The notes beneath the pieces were generated by a model. The model saw nothing but the letters and a program-made list of their open reading frames with translations, was not told the DNA's origin and did not search any database. DNA of 64,000 bases from assembly GCF_904849725.1 (NCBI RefSeq), contig NC_058522.1:336851029-336915028 (forward strand), read 5' to 3'. Of the stretch, positions 58,642-64,000 are shown one piece after another. The first letter of the stretch is position 1; each line of letters begins with the position of its first letter. Source of the stretch: Hordeum vulgare subsp. vulgare (Eukaryota > Streptophyta > Magnoliopsida > Poales > Poaceae). The translations under genes and the position numbers were made by a program.

Positions 58642-59611
58642 CTAAGTTACATCAATGGGGATATGAATGTCCCCCACTATAAGCATTTCATATTTATTTT
58701 TAACAGTCGGTAAAGGTAGTTGAAAACTTCCAATATTGATTGTCGGAGATTTTTCAATAACATCAATACCATTCACTTGGAATTGTTTCTTAGGAAAGTG
58801 CACCGTGTGCTCATTACCATTGATATGAAAAATGACCTTGCTTTTATTGCAACCAATAACAGCCCCTGCAATATTCAAGAAGGGTCTACCAAGGATAATT
58901 GACATGTTGTCGTCCTCGGGCATCTCAAGTATAACAAAGTCAGTCAAAATAGTAACATTAGCAACAACAACGGGCACATCCTCACAAATACCGATAGGTA
59001 TGGTAGTTGATTTGTTAGCCATTTGCAAAGATATTTCAGTAGGTGTGAGTTTATTCAAATCAAGTCTTTTATATAAATAGAAAGGCATAACACTAACACG
59101 AGCTCCCAAATCACATAAATCAGTTTTCACATAATTTGTTTTAATGGAGCAAGGTATAGTTGGTATTCCCGGATCTCCAAGTTTTTAGGTACTCCATATT
59201 TAAAAGTATAATTAGCATGCATAGTGGAGATTTCAGCTTCCGGTATTTTTCTCTTATTGGTGATGATGTCTTTCATATACTTTGCATAAGGAGGCATTTT
59301 TAAGATATCTGTCAAGCTAGTTCGCAAAAAGACCGGCTTCAACATTTTAGCAAAGCGTTCAAAGACTTCATCATCTTTCTTTTTAGTTGACTTAGGTGGA
59401 AAGGGCATAGGCTTTTGAACACATGGTTCTCTTTCCTTTCCATGTTTTCTAGCCACAAAGTCTCTTTTATGATATCTTTTATTCTTGGGTTGTGGGTTAT
59501 CAAGATCAACAACTGGTTCCATCTCAATATCTTTATTTGGTTCTTTATCATTTGTTTGAGTGTCTTCATGAACCTTATCATTATATTTTCCATTAGGAGA
59601 AGGTGAGTGTT
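58642..59611 (-). pseudogene. gag end and protease of the minus-strand Sabrina-like element
   Basis: 58642-59130 (minus) is an open frame with DLCDLGARVSVMPFYLY, VILEMPEDDNMSIILGRPFL and a tail ending GDIHIPIDVT before the stop. The catalytic box is D-L-G-A-R, a Ser-to-Arg change against the usual D-x-G-A-S. The gag C-terminus (KMPPYAKYMKDIITNKRKIP) reads from 59522 down to 59127 in another frame, and more gag continues to about 59611, where a foreign LTR begins. It is related to 53581-54110 in inverted orientation. Confidence 0.78.
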
Positions 59612-61002
59612 TATAGTCTCAAACGTATCGACATTTCCAAACACTTTTGCTATTGTTTTTGCCTCATTCTTGCATGATTTGAACGAAACTAACCCGGACT
59701 GACGCTGTTTTCAGCAGAGCTGCGTGTATGGTTTTCTTGTGCGCAGGAAAATGAATTTTAGGCGTCCCAAAAAATTCCAATAAAAAATAGAGAAAATACA
59801 CGCACCAGGAGGAACCCTTGACCAGAGATGGGCCAGAGGGGGGTCACTAGGCCTCCAGGCGACCTGGTGGCGCGGCCAGCCCCCTGGCCGCACAACAAGG
59901 CCGCCTGGGTGGGGCCCACCCCCTCTGGTGCCCTACCCTGGCTCCTATTTTTACCCGAGATGGAGAAACCCGAGAACAGAAGTCGTTTTGCCAATTCTCG
60001 ACGCGGAGCCGTCGACACCCTCGGTTCTTCTCCGAGAGAGCTAATCTGGAGGCTGCCTGGCCTCCGGAGAGGGGAAATCGTCGCCATCGTCATCACCATC
60101 GCCACTCCATCACCCTTACACGACTTCCCCTTTCATGTGTGAGTAATTCCCTGCTGTAGGCGAAGGGGATGGTAGGGATTGGATGAGTTAGATCATGTAA
60201 TAGTTCGTCAGATTGTTGGGGGCATGTTGCCTATCATCTACTATGGTGTTTATCATGTTTGCTACTACTTGTTGCTCTTGATGCTTGTCACTTCGGGCCC
60301 GAGTGCCATGATTTCAGATCTGAACCATTATGTTTTCATGAATATATTTGTGTTCTTGATCCTATCTATGAGTTGTGTGCACCTATTATAGTCCAGAACT
60401 GGCGATCCCAATGGTGACAACTTGGGACACCAAAGGGGATAGTCTATAATTTCAGGATTCCATGTATCCATTAATTGTTAATGCTTTATTCCCATGCTCT
60501 TTGACAGGAGCACCTTAATCTCCATAAGTTCCTTTTGGCCCCGTTGGTAGCGGGATGGTAGGACAAAAGATGTTGTGCAAGTTCTTATTGCAAGCACGCA
60601 CGACTACCTTGGGATACATGCCTAATGTTTGATATTTGCCTAGATGATCATTACTTTTCTGTGTGCCTAGCCCCAAGTTAAATACATGATATCTCTCATC
60701 CATGACCAACCATCCATCTCCCTAGCCTGCAGTATTTTAAGCCTGCTGGTTACAAGTTGCTTTGCTTTTTTCCGTTTTACTTTCGTTTCTTTGCCACCAT
60801 TATTTCCGTTGCCACCATCACTTCCATATCACCGTTGCTACTAATATTTCGTTGCCAAGCAAGTATCTTTCAGGTGCGGTTGAATTGACAACTCAACTGT
60901 TAAATCTTATAAATATTCTTTGGCTCCCCTTATGTCGAATCAATAAATTGGGTTATCTTACCCGCGAAGACTGTTGCGATCCCCTACACTTGTGGGTTAT
61001 CA
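59612..61002 (+). repeat. 5' LTR of the third Athila-type element
   Basis: It starts at about TCTCAAACGTATCGACATTT and ends ACACTTGTGGGTTATCA. It shares the LTR core phrases CCCGAGTGCCATGATTTCAG and GGTAGGACAAAAGATG with the LTRs at 49843 and 54533 but is clearly diverged, so it is a related subfamily. Confidence 0.85.
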
Positions 61003-61090
61003 AGACTATTTTCTGGCGCCGTTGCCGGGGAGCATAGCTTTATTTACAAGTCTACTTATAGTTATTTTGCTTGCTGCAATTTATACGCTA

Positions 61091-61812
61091 TGGGTAATGA
61101 AGGAGACCCCAAGGTTCCGATTTTACCATCCACTACAAGAAAAAGGTACTATTCTTAGCACTAGGGCTACGCTTGATTCACCTTCCGTTATGAGTAAGTT
61201 TGCTTCACCACCACCACATGCTGCCTCTACCGAGTCCGTCACTATGTCTTATACTTTTGATGATGCTTCTACTACTCTTGATGATACATGTTTACTTGGT
61301 TATTTTATTGAGTCTCAGATTACGAAGGTTGCGAAGCAGCCTGGAATTGAAATTCCTGTTACACGCTACCCCATTGGTAGACCCTTTGGATACCCAGACT
61401 TGAGTGGTCTCAAGGAAAGAATTCTTGATGATGATTATATTGAGCTTGATGATGATTTATGCAGGGAGCTTATAGAGTGTGCTGACTCTGACCCTGCTGC
61501 TGTTAAGAAGCTGCTTGAAATACATTCTATGAAGAATTTTTTTACTCCTGATCCCGAATTTGCTTCATCTCTTATTTGCATTGAAGATGCTGAATTTGAT
61601 TTCTCTGTCGATCTTTAACTTATATCCACAGTTGAAGTTGACCCCTTTTATGGCAGAGAAAATGATGACGCTATTGCACACCTTACCAAACTCACTTAGT
61701 TGGGTGGCTTATTCACTAGAGAGGACAAGAAGAGAAGTATTATGTTACTAAGCTACTTCCTTTCTCTTTGAAGGGAGATTCTAAAGCATGGTATGATGCA
61801 CTACCATGTGGT
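61091..61812 (+). pseudogene. gag N-terminus of the third element, broken
   Basis: It begins MGNEGDPKVPILPSTTRK, shifts frame at a run of A at about 61138-61146, continues ATLDSPSVMSKFASPPPH and FDDASTTLDD to a TAA at 61616-61618, then resumes (VEVDPFYGRENDDAIAHL) with further stops. It ends at the insertion at 61813. Confidence 0.75.
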
Positions 61813-64000
61813 TGTAACATCCCAAATCTTGGTATGTCATAATAATTACTAGATTGATTGATTGTTTGATTGAGTGATTGAAACCTAAAACTTTTGAATG
61901 AGAGGGAATAAAATGACTTTCCCATTTCCTTTTTGAATTCCAATTTCATCCAATACAAATCATTGAGAGGATAACATGACTTCTTCAAAATAAAGGACTT
62001 GGAAAAAAGGTGGTTTGTGAAAATAATTCCTTTTGCAATCTATTTCATATTTTGGTCCTATTTGAAAGTTTAAATGAATTCAAATCCCCTTGCCCAAATT
62101 CAAAATCTTGAGAGGAGCAATATGACACTTCAAACCAGGGGCCATTTGAAATTATATTTGAACTTATGAAACTCATAAGACTGTTTTGAAAATGTTTTAT
62201 ATTATGCTTCAAAAACAATTTTTGAAGTGGTTTTCAAATTTATTTTTCTCCAAAAATAAAATACATGGAAAATAGGGTAAAATGATTCCCTTCAATATAA
62301 AAATGGAGAGAAATTAATTTGAATCCATTTTTGTATTTTCAAAATATTTTCATTGCATTTTACTTAAACCAGCAACACTGCTTGAATTTTCTGATTTCAT
62401 GATAATTTTATTTGGCCTCGAAAATATGTTCATCTCGTAGGAATCTTTTTCTGCAAATTTTGATATATAATATGTCTTTATAAAAGTATTATAGATTTTC
62501 TTTTATTTAGGATTTCTTTCCTGTTTGTTTAATAGGAAATAAATCGTTTTTATTAGGAAAGTTACTTGGGCCGTTAGCAAATCTTTCCCAAATCTCTTTC
62601 TTCTTCCTCCAAACGATCTCCTTCCTCTCCTTACTTACAAAACCTTCCATGGCAAGGAGTAAACCAAATCGACCCGATCTCCTCGCTCCTTCCTCCCCCG
62701 ATCCTCCCAAGGCCGCCTATAAATAGAGGAGCCTCCACTCTCTCCGTTTTCCCCCAAGCCCCGCACTCCCCTTGCCGGAACGCTGCCCCGCCACCCTCGT
62801 CGAAGCTCGCCCCCACCGAAGCTCCAGGAGCTTCTGCCGCTCCCTCCCGTCGCCCCCAGCTCCTGCCGACGCCACCACGCTTCGCCGGAGCTCCCCCTCC
62901 TCCACCTGGACCCCTCCGCCGCCTCAACCGGCCACCGGAGCCACCTCCCTGTCGTCTTCTCCAACTCCGGCGACTATCTCCGGTGAGCTTCAAAAATCCC
63001 GTAACAGTTTTTTTAGAAAAAGAGCAAACTTAGAAAATTCATATCTATTAGTCTATAACTCCAAATTAGATGATTCTTTTTGCGTTGGATCAAAAATTTT
63101 ATGTAGTTATAGTAGATATAAAATTTGACCATGTTTGATTAATTAAAAGGTGAGTTTAAACAGATTTGATTTAAACCTTGTTTTGTGAATATCGAGAGTT
63201 TAAAAATAGCTTTTGAGTTGATTCTTTTTGATACTGATCACTAGTGATATTATTAATCAGTAGGTTTAATTTCAGAATTTGTAGGATTTTTAAATTAGGA
63301 TTTTAAGCAAAACAGATTCTGTTTTAGCCCTTTTTAGTTTTCTTGCTATTTCTTTTGTATTAATTGTTCTTAATTTGTTTTTTGTAATTGTGACAAGTTA
63401 TATTTTGTTTTCTCATATTACGAGTAACTTTAAATAACAACAAAACTTTATTTTATTTATTATTATTTGTTTGCATGGAATCAATTCTAGTTCTATACTA
63501 ACTTGCGAATTGATTTCATTGCTAGTTTGATTTCCTATTTGAAAATACTTCCAAAATAATATTGTTTTGTAAATTTTACTTCTGTTATCTTAGTTATTTT
63601 ATATTTTCTTTTCTGTTATTTTTACTATTTTAGTTTTTTATTTTCTGTTAAGTTTCATTAGAACAAAAACTACTTAGTGATTGTTATAGTAGAAGGCTCC
63701 AAAGTTTTCTTTGAAGTTTCTTTTTGGATTCTCGTTTGATTTGATTTATTCGATAAATTTTACTTTTTGTCATGATATTGATTGTTAGAATGATTCCTAG
63801 TATGATTTCTTATATGAATACTATGTTTTATTATATAGATTCCATCGGAGAGTGATGTATAGTTCTATCAAGTTATTTTCTGTGAGTGATAATCATCTTC
63901 AGCAACCTTACCAGGCAAGTATACATTGATCATATTCTTACCTATGGTTTTATTGCATTAGTATCAACCTTCACCCATTGCATGCAAAGTAGGTACTTGG
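61813..64000 (+). repeat. LTR of another (probably Gypsy) element, runs off the window
   Basis: It starts TGTAACATCCCAAATCTTGG, a TG start in the middle of the gag above, preceded by GTGGT as possible target duplication. A strong TATA box TATAAATAG (62718-62726) precedes a C-rich leader (62750-62980) with a donor-like CTCCGGTGAGC at about 62977-62987, then AT-rich DNA to the end. No coding sequence is reached. The family is not identified. Confidence 0.7.
62718..62726 (+). promoter_or_regulatory. TATA box of the terminal LTR
   Basis: GCCTATAAATAGAGG lies about 900 bases into the LTR. The abrupt C-rich segment after it looks like a transcribed leader. Confidence 0.65.

Larger units (their letters stand above)
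54533..59611 (-). mobile_element. Athila-type (Sabrina-like) element, minus strand, 5' part missing
   Basis: In element sense from high to low coordinates: end of gag, protease (59130-58642), about 0.7 kb non-coding, a second ORF (57960-56833), a long untranslated stretch, polypurine tract (TAAGCTTGGGGAAG ending at 55934) and 3' LTR (54533-55933). No RT, RNase H or integrase lies between protease and the second ORF. The 5' LTR and most of gag are cut off near 59611 by another LTR. Confidence 0.82.
59612..61812 (+). mobile_element. Third Athila-type element, LTR plus start of gag, cut by another LTR
   Basis: LTR about 59612-61002, primer site TGGCGCCGTTGCCGGGGA at 61014-61031, gag start at about 61091. 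At 61813 an unrelated LTR interrupts it. The first few bases of the LTR (TGATACG) look altered (TTATAG). Confidence 0.8.

Overview
The window looks like nuclear DNA of a Triticeae grass (wheat, Aegilops or barley type). The evidence is nested LTR retrotransposons of recognisable Triticeae kinds (Athila-type Gypsy, BARE/Angela-type Copia, a Sukkula-type LARD), MITEs, and plant genes with GT-AG introns. There are no operons, CRISPR arrays or rRNA/tRNA genes. Most of the sequence is transposon-derived; the intact host genes lie in an island at about 13.4-25.0 kb.

Layout. 1-7734: the 3' part of a plus-strand Athila-type Gypsy element with broken gag-protease-RT-RNase H-integrase, an extra downstream ORF and a 3' LTR. 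It sits inside a minus-strand BARE/Angela LTR (7735-8154). 8155-11413: non-coding LTR-like debris ending in a second BARE LTR fragment. 11.6-12.8 kb: a decayed GC-rich coding-like block. 13.07-13.22 kb: a small inverted repeat carrying CACGTG boxes. 13713-22225 (+): an eleven-exon gene for a plant-specific protein of unknown function, about 951 aa. Its introns hold a hAT-like MITE with a perfect 8-bp target duplication, a Tourist-like MITE, an RTE-type LINE fragment and an RNase H-like remnant. 22741-24942 (-): a convergent single-exon PPR gene that I recognise as the HCF152 orthologue, a chloroplast RNA-processing factor.

26.5-26.8 kb: two exons resembling the K-domain part of a MADS-box gene, followed by a complete 12.7-kb LARD (26977-39698, minus) with about 4.9-kb LTRs, a tRNA-Met primer site and a perfect 5-bp target duplication. 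The LARD probably split this MADS-box relic. 39.7-46.1 kb: DNA-transposon debris, a degenerate tandem array with a 370-430 bp period, a 476-bp fold-back element with long arms, and a tandem array with a 500-bp period. 46161-47943: a solo BARE/Angela LTR with target duplication GCAGG, inserted into a 36-bp minisatellite. 48.4-49.2 kb: a decayed coiled-coil gene. 49.8-61.8 kb: three Athila-type elements of Sabrina-like structure (one plus, one minus, one plus). The two whose 3' part is visible carry gag and protease but no RT or integrase. The last is broken at 61813 by another LTR that runs off the window.

Functionally, only the HCF152-like gene can be tied to a known process: maturation of the psbB-psbT-psbH-petB-petD transcripts and hence cytochrome b6f accumulation. 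The neighbouring gene is conserved at both ends but has a repetitive acidic middle and one doubtful splice junction. All family names were assigned by reading the sequence; no database search was run.
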